A stretch of DNA of 64,000 nt from Platanthera guangdongensis. Lineage: Eukaryota; Streptophyta; Magnoliopsida; Asparagales; Orchidaceae. The stretch spans positions 122,703,047-122,767,046 of the forward strand of contig CM077151.1 in assembly GCA_039583875.1 (NCBI GenBank), read 5' to 3'. Positions 1 through 9,428 of the stretch are shown piece after piece (position 1 is the first letter of the stretch; each line of letters begins with the position of its first letter). The notes under the pieces were generated by a model that was not told where the DNA came from, made no database searches, and saw only the letters and a program-made list of their open reading frames with translations. Made by a program: the position numbers and the translations under genes.

Positions 1-30
1 CCTTGCCCAAATCAGTAATAGGGTGTTCCA

Positions 31-497
31 ACAGTGTCGACACCAGAAGAAACTATGTCGACATGCAGAGGCAGTGTCGACACACAGTGAAGCATAGTCG
101 ACATCAAATGTGTCGACACATAGAGGCAGTGTCGACACACAGAGAAAGTTTAGTCGACATCAGCTGTGTCGACACCCAGAGGCTGTGTGGACACACAGAG
201 AAGCTTAGTCGACATCAACTATGTCGACACAAAGAGGCAGTGTCAACACACAGAAGACTTTGTCGACATCAACTGTATCGACACACAAGACTTGTGTCGA
301 TACACTGCAGAGCTTCAACAAAGTTTAAGAGAAGAAGTGTTTGTGTCGACACACAGAATCAGTGTCGACACATTCTACAGAAGGCTGTGTCGAGAAGCAT
401 TATCAACAATAAAGGAGATGTGTTGACACCACCAATGCTTGTGTCGACACTTAGTTCACTTGTGTCGACACTTAGTCTACTTGTGTCGACACATGAT
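31..497. repeat. GTGTCGACAC palindrome array, S1 LTR1
   Basis: About two dozen copies of the self-complementary decamer GTGTCGACAC, or decayed forms (GTGTTGACAC, GTGTCAACAC, TAGTCGACAT), with centres 14-22 bp apart. The array sits upstream of the LTR TATA box, where U3 enhancer sequence is expected. Most variants change C or G of the central CpG to T or A, as expected after cytosine methylation. The array is open in several frames and yields artefactual proteins rich in Val-Asp-Thr. Confidence 0.92.
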
Positions 498-649
498 GAA
501 GTTCAGTCTTGACATTTTGCTGACAGAGACACAGTTCAAGAAGTGACTGGATGACTTGACAGCTGCCATTACCAACCGGTTTACTGCAACTGTCAGAGTT
601 GTCAGAAGTTTGTTAGAAATCAGATCAGCCGGTTACCATGGAGGAAGAC

Positions 650-657
650 TATATAAA
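650..657 (+). promoter_or_regulatory. TATA box of S1 LTR1
   Basis: TATATAAA lies between the palindrome array and the transcribed leader. LTR4 has the same box at 23696-23703. LTR2 carries TACATAAA near 8683, and LTR3 has lost the box in a 32-bp deletion. Transcription would start about 30 bp downstream. Confidence 0.7.
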
Positions 658-1027
658 GGCTTTCTCCTTCAACAGAAAATAAATGAACTTAGAACTAAAA
701 AAAAGTATATACACATACAGAAGAAGATTTTCGGAAGAAGATCTAAGAAGAAAGTGGAGAGAGAGAGCTCCATCTACTGAAGTGCAGTTGCTAAACCAGG
801 CTGCTAAGGAGGATTCAGATTGTGATCTGAATATCAAGAAAGGAGCTGATTGAAGATCAATTTCACAGGAGTTTATCCCTACTGAGTTCAGATTCAAGAA
901 GATTTGAAGAAAGCTAAGAGTGGTTGTTCTTTGCCATCAGTTTCTTCCAAGAACTGATTAAGAAACCACCTATCCCTTCTCTCTCTATCAGGGTGGTGGT
1001 TAATTACAAACTTAAATCAATTTTCTA

Positions 1028-1282
1028 TAGGATCTTTATAGATCTGAGCTGTAAGCCTAATTTATAAAGGCTGAGTGTAGGAGAGTATTTTCCCTGAGTG
1101 GTAGGCCTTACTGAAGGTTGAGATAGGGATGTGAGCCTGAGTTGTAGGAGATTGCTATCTCTGAGGTGTAGGCCATGTTGAAGGCTGAGGTAGGGCTGTG
1201 TGCCTAAGCTATAGGAGTGTGGACTCACTCTGAGTTGTAGGAACCTTGATTGGGTTCTGAAGTTGTAAGATCTGCAGATCTA
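1028..1282 (+). other. Hairpin-string leader, S1 LTR1
   Basis: About 11 consecutive small inverted repeats with 4-6 bp stems. Examples are GAGATtgctATCTC, GAACCttgattGGGTTC and AGATCTgcAGATCT. They are separated by a near-constant linker TGAG(n)TGTAG. The stretch lies about 370 bp downstream of the TATA box, so it should be part of the element RNA. Equivalent strings occur at about 9068-9325, 12508-12765 and 24066-24335. Confidence 0.8.
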
Positions 1283-1541
1283 AGGTGAAGAGAAGAAGTT
1301 AGGCTGAATCTAGCACACTGCTAGATAGGCGAAGGGGGAAAGTGGATGTACCCAATACTTTGGGAACCACTATAAATCTTGTGCACTCTGTTATTGGATA
1401 TATTTCTGTGATGTGTTTGCTGTGTTTATAGTATAACTAACAGAAAACTAGAGTTTATTATCTGCCTTAGAATAAAAAGGATTTGAGCCTATTCACCCCC
1501 CTCTAGGTGTATTAGGTTATCTTGAAACAAATTATTTCAAG

Positions 1542-1553
1542 TGGTATCAAAGC
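1542..1553 (+). other. Primer-binding site, S1 copy A
   Basis: TGGTATCAAAGC begins two bases after the LTR end. It matches the plant initiator tRNA-Met primer site TGGTATCAGAGC except at one base. It primes minus-strand cDNA synthesis. Confidence 0.85.
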
Positions 1554-1619
1554 AAGGTTACTCAAAGAAGGACTTAATAGTCTGAGTTAGATCCACAAGG
1601 CAGATTCAAGATCAAGAAA

Positions 1620-2994
1620 ATGGGTTCAGGAGAAAATCATAAGGAACTAGGTTCTATGAAATTACCCAAATGCAGGAAACAGATATTTGGAATATGAAAA
1701 GAAAGGGTCAGGCTATTTATGGAGGCTTCGGATCCAAGGATCTACATTACAGTAAAGGAAGGTCCTTATATTCCAATGAAGTTGTCAGTTCTAGATGATA
1801 ACCAAAGAATTCCCATGGATTTTTCAGAGATGACTAAGGATGAGATCATCCTGACAACTATGGATAAAAGAGTCGAGAATATCATAGTAAGTGCCATAGA
1901 TGATACAATCTTTCAAAATTTGATTCACTGCAAGACCTCCAAGGAAATGTGGGATACTCTGATAGTCTACCTGGAGGGTTCTAAAGAAGTCAGACAAGAT
2001 AGAAAGTCTATGCTGAAACAGGAATATGAGAGTTTCAGACAAGGAAAGTCTGACAGTATAATTGAGTGTTATAGAAAGTTCTATAGAATAGTAAATGAGC
2101 TGATGTCCTATGGAAGAATCTTCAGTACATATGAACTGAATGATAAATCCCTAAGATCCTTGACAAAGGATTGAGACCCTAAGATTTGTGCCATTAGGGA
2201 TGTGGCCAAACTTGCAGATATCTCTCCTCCAACTATATTTGGAAAATTGCTGTCATATGAGATGCAGCTGATGGCTAGGAAAGAGGAAGAGAAAAGTGCA
2301 AAAGGGGAGCATAGAGAAACGTCTGTGGCTTTCAAGGTTGAAGCCACTAGGAAGAATAGGAGGATGTCTCCATCACCTCCTAATATAGTTGCTGAAATTA
2401 CTTCAGATAATTCAGACAACCCAAGTTCAGAAAGCAGTGACTCAGATAAAAACTTTGCTGTCCTTCACAAGGCAGATTTAGAGATTCCTGAAGAAGAAGC
2501 AGTGGAAGTCTATGCCCTCTACATCTCAGCCTAAGGATGACTATTATCAAAAGAGGAAGTCATCCGGGAAGGACAGGAGAAGGTCTAAGCCAAGCAAATC
2601 TACAACATCAAAGATAGTTTGCTACTACTGTAATAGGCCTGGACATTTTGTGGCTGAGTGTCCAGACAAAAGAAAAGAGTCTACTGATAAAAAGAAGATT
2701 CAACACCAGAGCCAGAAGAAGAAATCCTTTGTTGCTAAGAAGGAGAAGAGCTTGACAGACCAATCATCTTCAGAGTCAGAATCTGAAGCGGAGGCATACA
2801 TTGGTCTATATGCAGCAGATGAAGAAGATGAGTTTCTAGAAGTGCTGAACTCTATCTATGAACAAGAAGACCATCAGTGCAAGAGACTGATGGCTGTGTC
2901 AGAAGAAGACAAGTGCCATGATCAGCCTTGTCCTAGTAAGGTACAATGTTTTTCTAGAAATTCAGATTGTAGTACTGGGTCAGAGTCAGCAACA
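1620..2994 (+). pseudogene. gag: S1 copy A gag, broken and fused to RT
   Basis: Capsid/nucleocapsid protein of a Copia element (UBN2-type gag), which packages the element RNA. The start ATG at 1620 matches copy B. In-frame TGA codons at 1695-1697 and 2172-2174 each stand where copy B has TGG. A frameshift near 2460 moves the frame before the zinc knuckle CYYCNRPGHFVAEC (about 2621-2662), whose CCHC residues are intact. At 2994 the gene stops abruptly and joins RT sequence. Compared with copy B, 2361 bp (second half of gag, protease, integrase, start of RT) are missing. No full-length product is possible. Confidence 0.9.
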
Positions 2995-4471
2995 CCATGC
3001 AAGAGGAGCTGAATCAGTTCAGAAGGTGCAAGGTCTGGAAGTTCGTTCCTAAACCAAAAGACCACAACATCATTGGAACAAAGTGGATCTTTAGGAACAA
3101 ACTGGATGAAAGTGGGATCATTGTGAAGAACAAAGCAAGACTTGTTGGAAAAGGATACAGACAGGAAGAGGCTATTGACTTTGATCAAACCTTTGCCCCA
3201 GTATCAAGACTGGAAGCAATTAGGATGTTCCTTGCTTATGTAGTATATCAAGGCTTCAAGGTATTCCAAATGAATGTAAAATCAGCATTCCTAAATGGAA
3301 ATCTAAAAGAAGAAGTCTATGTAGAGCAGCCCTCAGGTTTTGTTGATTCTCTCAAACCTGATTATGTTTATAGACTTAGGAAAGCTTTGTATGGGTTAAA
3401 GCAAGCCCCAAGGGCCTGGTATGAAACCCTGTCTACTTTTCTCATTGAGAACAAATTCTCAAGGGGGAAAATAGATAAGACTATATTCCTTAGGGAATCC
3501 AAAGGAAAGATAATCCTATTCCAAATATATGTTGATGACATAATATTTGGTCTACTGAAAGTAACCTTTGTAGAAAGTTTGCAAAACTTATGCAAGGGAA
3601 ATTTGAAATGAGCAGTATGAGAGAACTTAAGTTCTTCTTGGGTCTCCAAGTAAGACAGACTGAAGATGGATTATCCATATCCCAGTCTAAGTTCACCCAG
3701 GAGTTAAATAAGAAGTATGGTATGAAATCATCCACTACCATAAGAACTCCAATGGGGACAAGTGTGTCTCTAAGCAAAGATGATGCAGGGAAATCTGTAG
3801 ATGAAACTTTGTATAGAGGGATATTTGGCTCCCTCCTATATCTAACTGCTAGTAGACCAGATATCATGTATGCTACATGTGTCTGTGCTAGGTACCAATC
3901 CTACCGTAAAGAATCTCACCTTACTGCAGTCAAAAGGATCTTGAGATATCTTAAGGGTACACCTAATCTAGGCCTTTGGTACCCTAGGAATGAAGATTTT
4001 CTACTGAAAGGCTATTCAGATGCAGACTTTGCAGGTTGCAAAAAAGATAGAAAAAGCACCACAGGCACCTGTCAATTTTTAGGAGGAAGATTGGTGTCTT
4101 AAAGCAGTAAGAAGCAGACTAGTGTGGCAATTTCCACAGCTGAGTCAGAATATATGGCAGCAGGAAGTTGCTGTGCACAACTGTTGTGGATTCAGCACCA
4201 ACTAGAAGACTATGGTATTCAGGTAAGTAGAACACCTTTGCTTTGTGATTCTACAAGTGCTATTTTTATTGCTAATAATCCTGTTTCACATAGTAGGACT
4301 AAGCATATAGAAATTAGATACCATTTTCTTAGAGAACATGTAGAGAAAGAGGACCGCTTACTAGAATTTGTCAAAAAAGATTATCAAATTGCAGATATGT
4401 TTACTAAGCCTCTAGATGAAACTAAATTCAATAAGTTTAAAATTGAATTAGGAATGTTGAACATAGATTAG
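2995..4471 (+). pseudogene. pol: S1 copy A reverse transcriptase-RNase H, inactive
   Basis: Copia-type RT followed by RNase H. RT motifs are clear: GTKWIFRNK, the SAFLNGNL block, [13 protein letters not shown] and YVDDIIFG. The first catalytic Asp ([11 protein letters not shown] in copy B) is Asn here (codon 3273-3275). One G is lost near 3548, shifting the frame right after YVDD. RNase H follows with DADFAG, AESEY and LLCDSTSAI, so its acidic residues are still present, but a TAA at about 4100 replaces a Trp codon. The frame ends at 4471 with MLNID, as in copy B. Integrase and protease are deleted upstream. Confidence 0.92.
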
Positions 4472-4497
4472 TTTAACAAAATTGGCTAAGTAAAATT

Positions 4498-4810
4498 TTG
4501 TCGACACAAGAAGTTGTCTGTGTCGACATATAGTAGTTGGTGTCGACATTCCAGAGAAGTGGTGTCGACACATAGTAGTTAGTGTCAACATTCTAGGAAA
4601 ATGGTGTCGACACATCTAGAGAATCGGTGTCGACACTTCAGAGAAGTGGTGTCGACACATCCAGAGTTGGTGTCGACACTTAGAGTATAGGCGCAGATTC
4701 GTCGACCTCAGATCGTCGAACTCGACAAAGTCAAATAAAATTGATGTCGAGTCATTAGTAGTCTGTGTCAACACTTTCCAACAGTGTCGACACATTTAGA
4801 GATTGTTGAC
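4498..4810. repeat. Internal GTGTCGACAC array before the env-like gene
   Basis: A second palindrome array lies outside the LTR, between the RNase H stop and the env-like ATG. GTCGAC centres start at 4500, 4522, 4542, 4564, 4584 (as GTCAAC), 4606, 4629, 4651 and 4672, so spacing is 20-23 bp, about two DNA turns. Two more lie near 4767 and 4788. Linkers are AT-rich, e.g. ATAGTAGTTG and CAGAGAAGTG. The order array, TATA box, gene copies the LTR layout. Part of the same array survives in copy B at 22677-22770. Confidence 0.9.
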
Positions 4811-4840
4811 GCGACTTTTGACCTTCATTACTTAGAAAGG

Positions 4841-4848
4841 TATAAATA
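4841..4848 (+). promoter_or_regulatory. Candidate internal TATA box for the env-like gene
   Basis: TATAAATA lies 101 bp before the env-like ATG (4950) and just after the palindrome array. The S4 family has TATAAAT 105 bp before its env-like ATG (38728 and 38833). Matching spacing in two diverged families supports a real promoter. No transcript evidence is available. Confidence 0.55.
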
Positions 4849-4949
4849 GGTCAACATCATATTCTATCGACACATTCTCCATATTTTCAAGACCAAAACC
4901 CTATGTTGACAACTTCTCTCTTCTTAATCCAAGCTTTCACTCAACCCTA

Positions 4950-7550
4950 ATGGCGCTGAAGCTAGAAGGCAATGTCAATGAAGGATACGAACTGGTTCGG
5001 AACGCATTTGATGGAGCGGAATCAGAAATTACAGGAGTAATAACCCTCATTTCTGAAAATGGTCTAGAATTCTTAGTTTCTGAACCAAATAAGATTTGTA
5101 AGAAAGAAACACTAGAATTCTTTGGTGCTGCTACCCTAGATCAAACTGGACTCAAAATTAGATTCATAGTCCATGGAGTAAAGGTGAAAATCACCCAGAA
5201 GAGTTTAAGGAAAGTTCTTCACCTGCCAAGAACACAAGAAGAAGAAGATGTACCTGCATCTAAGCTAAGGGAAGCACTTCAATGGTGTGGACTAGATTCC
5301 ACCATGAAGATTGGCTCAGCTTTGAACAGGAAAGGCATGAATATGTAAGGAAATTTCTTGCCTGAAGTAGTTGGAAAAGTCATACTCTACAAGCCAGGGG
5401 GCATGATAAGATATCAGCCTATATGTTCAGTCTGATGACCAGGATCATCTACAGCCTAACTATAGATTGGTCATTAGTAATTTTTGAAAATATTAAGGAA
5501 AGTATGAAGAAGCCAAATCTGGGAAGGATTGTGAGCTTGTATTTAGCTGGAACAATACCTGAAGTGATGGAACAGTCAGCTGGGACTAAGCTAAATCACA
5601 TGAGAAGGATGGACATCAGGATCATCTCCAAATGGTATAGGGTCCTAACTAAGGATATGCCTGAGGAAAAAAGGCAAGATATTCCTGAAAAATCTACAGC
5701 ACAAGACATTCCTGCACAAGACCCTACAAATAGTGCTCAAGTGCAGGGGGAGCCTCATGTTGAGGAAGGGCCAATACACTTGGAAAGTGATATTGCTACA
5801 CAAACTATACTTGAGCCAACTCAACTACACAGTCAAGATCAAGATGTTATCATGGAGGATACATCTGCTACTGATCATGCTCTAGAGATAAGAGTATCTC
5901 CAGTCCCTACTCAATAAGAGTTCACTCTTGTAGAGTTGTTCCCTGATTTAGGTCAGACTGAGTTTGAGGGGGAGAAAGCAGATTTTGAGGGGGAGCAAGT
6001 TAACATTGAACAGGAGCAAGTTAACCTAGAGAAGGAGCAAGTAAGTACTATGGGGGAGGAGCAAGGGACTCAGGGGGAGCAACCTAGAACTGAACAGGTA
6101 TTGCCTCCTAGTCCTAAAGATAGAGTTGATATAGCTAGTTCCTCAGCATCTGAGGATGAAGAAGCTACAAGAGCTAAGAAGAGGAAGCTAATGGTCTTCA
6201 AAAGAAGAAGCCAAAGCTACAAGAAGGCATTACAAACTGTAGCTCCACAATCTGCCCCAGCTACAGATTATAGCTCCTTATTAGTCTCTCTACAAGTAAA
6301 GCTAGGTGAACAAATGATTGCCATGGAGAAGTATATGGATGAAACCCACAAAGATCTACAGTTCTCTTTGGCTCAGGATATAAAATCTGTAAGATTTGAA
6401 GTGAATCAGCATAAGAAGGAGATGACTGATTGCTTTCACAAAGGAGGAAATGCTGTGGTTTTCCTAGCCACACATCAAGAGAAAATCAAGACACAAGTTG
6501 ATGATATAGCTGTAAAGCAAGGCTATGTCTTAGAGAATCAAATTAGAATGAATGAAAATCTGACAGAATCACATAATGTGATTGTTACAGAACTGAAGAA
6601 TGTTGCAACTGCTCCAACTGAGGAAAAGGCTAACGCCAAGGCAGAGTTTGATCAGCAATTACAGGAAGGCCTAGCTACTGTAAAAACAGCTATTGAGCAA
6701 TCTCAAAAGACCATTTCTGGACAGCTGCTGAAGTTAAAGGCATTCTATAAAGATGGTGTTAATTTTCTTGATGAACAAATCAGATTTCAAAAGGATGACC
6801 TCCGGGATCATGTTGCTAGAGAAGTCATAAAGGGGGAGAGAGTATTCGTCAAAACTGGCTCAGACCATGCTAAATGGATATCTAATAGCATCAGAGCTAC
6901 ACTTGGATATCCACCCCTTTGTGATGATGATAATGTGGCTGAGTCTGGTATAAAACCTGCTTACTTAGAAGGGGTTCAAGCTGAAGTTGCTCAAGTTATT
7001 TATCCTCCAACTGATTTTGAGATGATTCACCAAGAAGTACAGTCTATGTACAATCCTCCAGAAGGTGCTCAAAATGTTATCCTTGAGAAAGTAGACATGC
7101 CAGTGTCAGAGGCAGTTTTGAAAAAAGAGCAAGAAGCTCCATTGTCTAAGAAAAGATTCAGAAAATAGGCAGAGTTGAAGCCTGATTTTGAGCAGTGGAG
7201 TCCAACCTCCAGGAACATTATACTGACTGCTTGGAAAGCTGTAAATGATAAAACCCATGATAGGGGAAAATGGTACTCTGCACAAGAATGGCAAAAGTAT
7301 GAAGCAAGGCAGGAAGCCATAGTTCAATATAGAAGAAAGGCAATACTTGGGAAGCTAACTCCTAATGCTCAGGAGCCTAACAAATATTTCCCTTAGCCTT
7401 TTCATTATTTTGAAAGGCAATGAATAAGGGCTGAAGGGCAAAAGAAGAAAGATCTAAAGGGCAAGAAGCTATCTGATGATACTGATGCTCCAGTACAAGC
7501 CAAGGTCCAATCAGGCAAAGGCATAGTTATCAAGGAGCCAGACCAGCTTT
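4950..7550 (+). pseudogene. S1 env-like ORF, copy A, with stops
   Basis: This gene sits after RNase H, where Sireviruses carry an env-like ORF. I see no signal peptide or membrane segment, so 'env-like' rests on position. The N-terminal part (4950-5348) has a compact domain ending ...VLHLPRTQEEEDV...LQWCGLD, shared with the S4 copy (45754-46543). Frame 2 then runs from 5423 with stops at 5915, 7166 (CAG to TAG against the second copy) and 7394. The middle is low complexity and acidic (5700-6110), with a basic KKRK patch near 6177. It is followed by helical, probably coiled-coil sequence (6290-6800). The C-terminus includes KYFP and ends near GKGIVIKEPDQL. Several AGGGGGAG tracts (5745, 5967, 5988, 6073, 6831) lie inside it, a known Sirevirus trait. 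Role unknown. Confidence 0.75.
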
Positions 7551-7814
7551 AGATTAGATTTACTTGAGTTTACAACTTTGTAATCTTTAGTGTTGAAATC
7601 TATGTACACTTTTGATTAAGAAACTTTTGGAAGTTGAAACAAAACAATAATTAATGCTTATTCTGGTTGCATTATTATTCTGTGATGATTGTTTATACAT
7701 TTTTGTTTAGAAATTACCCTGTCATATAATGTTGTTATACATCATAATGTGTATTTGTTATAAATGGTGTATATCATTGACTAAGGGTTATGACTTCTCC
7801 AAATAGGGGGAGAT
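7551..7814 (+). other. S1 copy A 3' UTR with polypurine tract
   Basis: AT-rich non-coding sequence follows the env-like gene. It contains the block TGTATATCATTGACTAAGGG and ends in AAATAGGGGGAGATT directly before the LTR start TGTTGGG. The purine run is the plus-strand primer. The same block occurs before LTR3 and LTR4. Confidence 0.8.
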
Positions 7815-9428
7815 TGTTGGGTACATTGGAAAATGTGTACCAGATTTGAAGAAGCCTCACCTTACTCAATGATATACATCAAGGTGTATTTGATGTTGTT
7901 TTGAGTTTATATGTGCAGGTTAATAAAATGAAAAATTGCAGAAAAGTTTCTAAGTCCATGTGTCGACAACAGGAGAAGTTGTGTCGACACTTATGAAGGC
8001 CTATGTCAACACTGTAGAAAAGCTGTGTCGACACTTGGAGTTAATTGTGTCGACACTTGGAAAGGCTGTGTCAACACCAGAAGAAACTGTATCGACATAC
8101 AGAGGCAGTGTCGACACACAGTGAAGCATAGTTGACATCAACTGTGTCGACACATAGAGGCAGTGTCGACACACGGAGAAAGTTTAGTCGACATCAGCTG
8201 TGTCGACACCCAGAGGCTGTGTCAACACACAGAGAAGCTTAGTCGACATCAACCGTGTCGACACCAAGAGCAGTGTCGACACACAGAAGAATTTGTCGAC
8301 ATCAACTGTGTCGACACATAGGAATTGTGTTGACACACTGCAAAGCTTCAACAAAGTATAACAGAAGAAGTGTTTGTGTCGACACACAGAATCAGTGTCG
8401 ACACATTCTACAGAAGGCTGTGTCGAGAAGCATTATCAACAATAAAGGAGATGTGTCGACACCACCAAGGCTTATGTCGACACTTAGTTCACTTGTGTCG
8501 ATACTTAGTTAACTTGTGTCGACACATGATGAAGTTCAGTCTCGAAATTTTGCTGACAGAGACAGAGTTCAAGAAGTGACTGGATGACTTGACAGCTGCC
8601 ATTACCAACCGATCTACTGCAACTGTCAGAGTTGTCCGAAGTTTGTTAGAAATCGGATCAGCCGGTTACCATGGAGGAAGACTACATAAAGGCTTTCTCC
8701 TTCAACATAAAAGAAATGAACTTAGAACTAAAAAAAAGTATACACATACAGAAGAAGATTTTCGGAAGAAGATCTAAGAAGAAAGTGGAGAGAGAGAGCT
8801 CCATCTACTGAAGTGCAGTTGCTGAACCAGGCTGCTAAGGAGGATTCAGATTGTGATCTGAATATCGAGAAAGGAGCAGATTGAAGATCAACTTCACAGG
8901 AGTTCAACCATACGAAGTTTATATTCAAGAAGCTTTGAAGAAAGCTAAGAGTGGTTGTTCTCTGCCATTAGTTTCTTCCAAGAACTGATCAAGAAACCAT
9001 CCATCCCTTCTCTCTCTATCAGGGTGGTAGTTAATTACAAACTTAAATAAATTTTCTGTAGGATCTTTATAGATCTGAGCTATAAGCCTAATTTATATAG
9101 GCTGAGTGTAGGAGAGTATTTTCTCTGAGTGGTAGGCCTTGCTGAAGGCTGAGGTAGGGCTGTGAGCCTGAGTTTTCGGAGATTGCTATCTCTGAGGTGT
9201 AGGCCCTGTTGAAGGCTGAGGTAGGGCTGTGTGCCTGAGCTGTAGGAGTGTGGACTCACTCTGAGTTATAGGAACCTTGATTGGGTTCTGAGCTGTAAGA
9301 TCTGCGGATCTGAGGTGAAGAGAAGAAGTTAGGCCGAATCTAGCACACTGCTAGATAGGCGAAGGGGGAAAGTGGATGTACCCAATACTTGGGGAACCAC
9401 TATAAATCCTGTGCACTCTGTGATTGGA
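7815..9428 (+). mobile_element. S1 LTR copy 2, 3' end missing
   Basis: Starts TGTTGGGTACATTGG and carries the AAGTCCA lead-in, the palindrome array (about 7960-8525), a weakened TATA box (TACATAAA near 8683) and the hairpin string (about 9068-9325). At 9428 it stops in the middle of GATTGGAT and joins env-like sequence matching copy A from about 5946. Both parent sequences share GAT at the join. The last ~115 bp of the LTR, the primer site, gag, pol and the start of the env-like gene are missing. It serves as 3' LTR of copy A and 5' end of the middle copy. Confidence 0.9.

Larger units (their letters stand above)
34..1539 (+). mobile_element. S1 Sirevirus LTR copy 1 (5'-truncated)
   Basis: This is the 5' LTR of copy A of a Copia/Sirevirus family. 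It aligns with the complete LTR copies at 11298-13026 and 22827-24581 but starts inside their palindrome array. Bases 1-33 do not match those LTRs and look like a breakpoint or foreign flank. Order: palindrome array, TATA box (650), A-rich leader, hairpin string (1028-1282), an AATAAAA-containing stretch near 1471, a C-rich CACCCCCCTCTAGGTG-like block, and the end ATTATTTCA. A tRNA-Met-like primer site follows immediately. I see directly the repeated sequence and the primer site; the lineage is inferred from the encoded gag and the env-like gene. Confidence 0.9.

Noticed and set aside
3..512. Open frame of 169 residues rich in Val-Asp-Thr and Cys-Arg-His, with similar frames at 8184-8579, 11433-12062 and 22923-23600
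   Set aside because: Produced on both strands by the GTGTCGACAC array; lies in LTR U3 upstream of the TATA box and has no domain.
1025..1228. Minus-strand frame rich in Leu, Ser and Gln (also at 24045-24311, 27343-27606 and 58945-59167)
   Set aside because: Antisense shadow of the hairpin strings.
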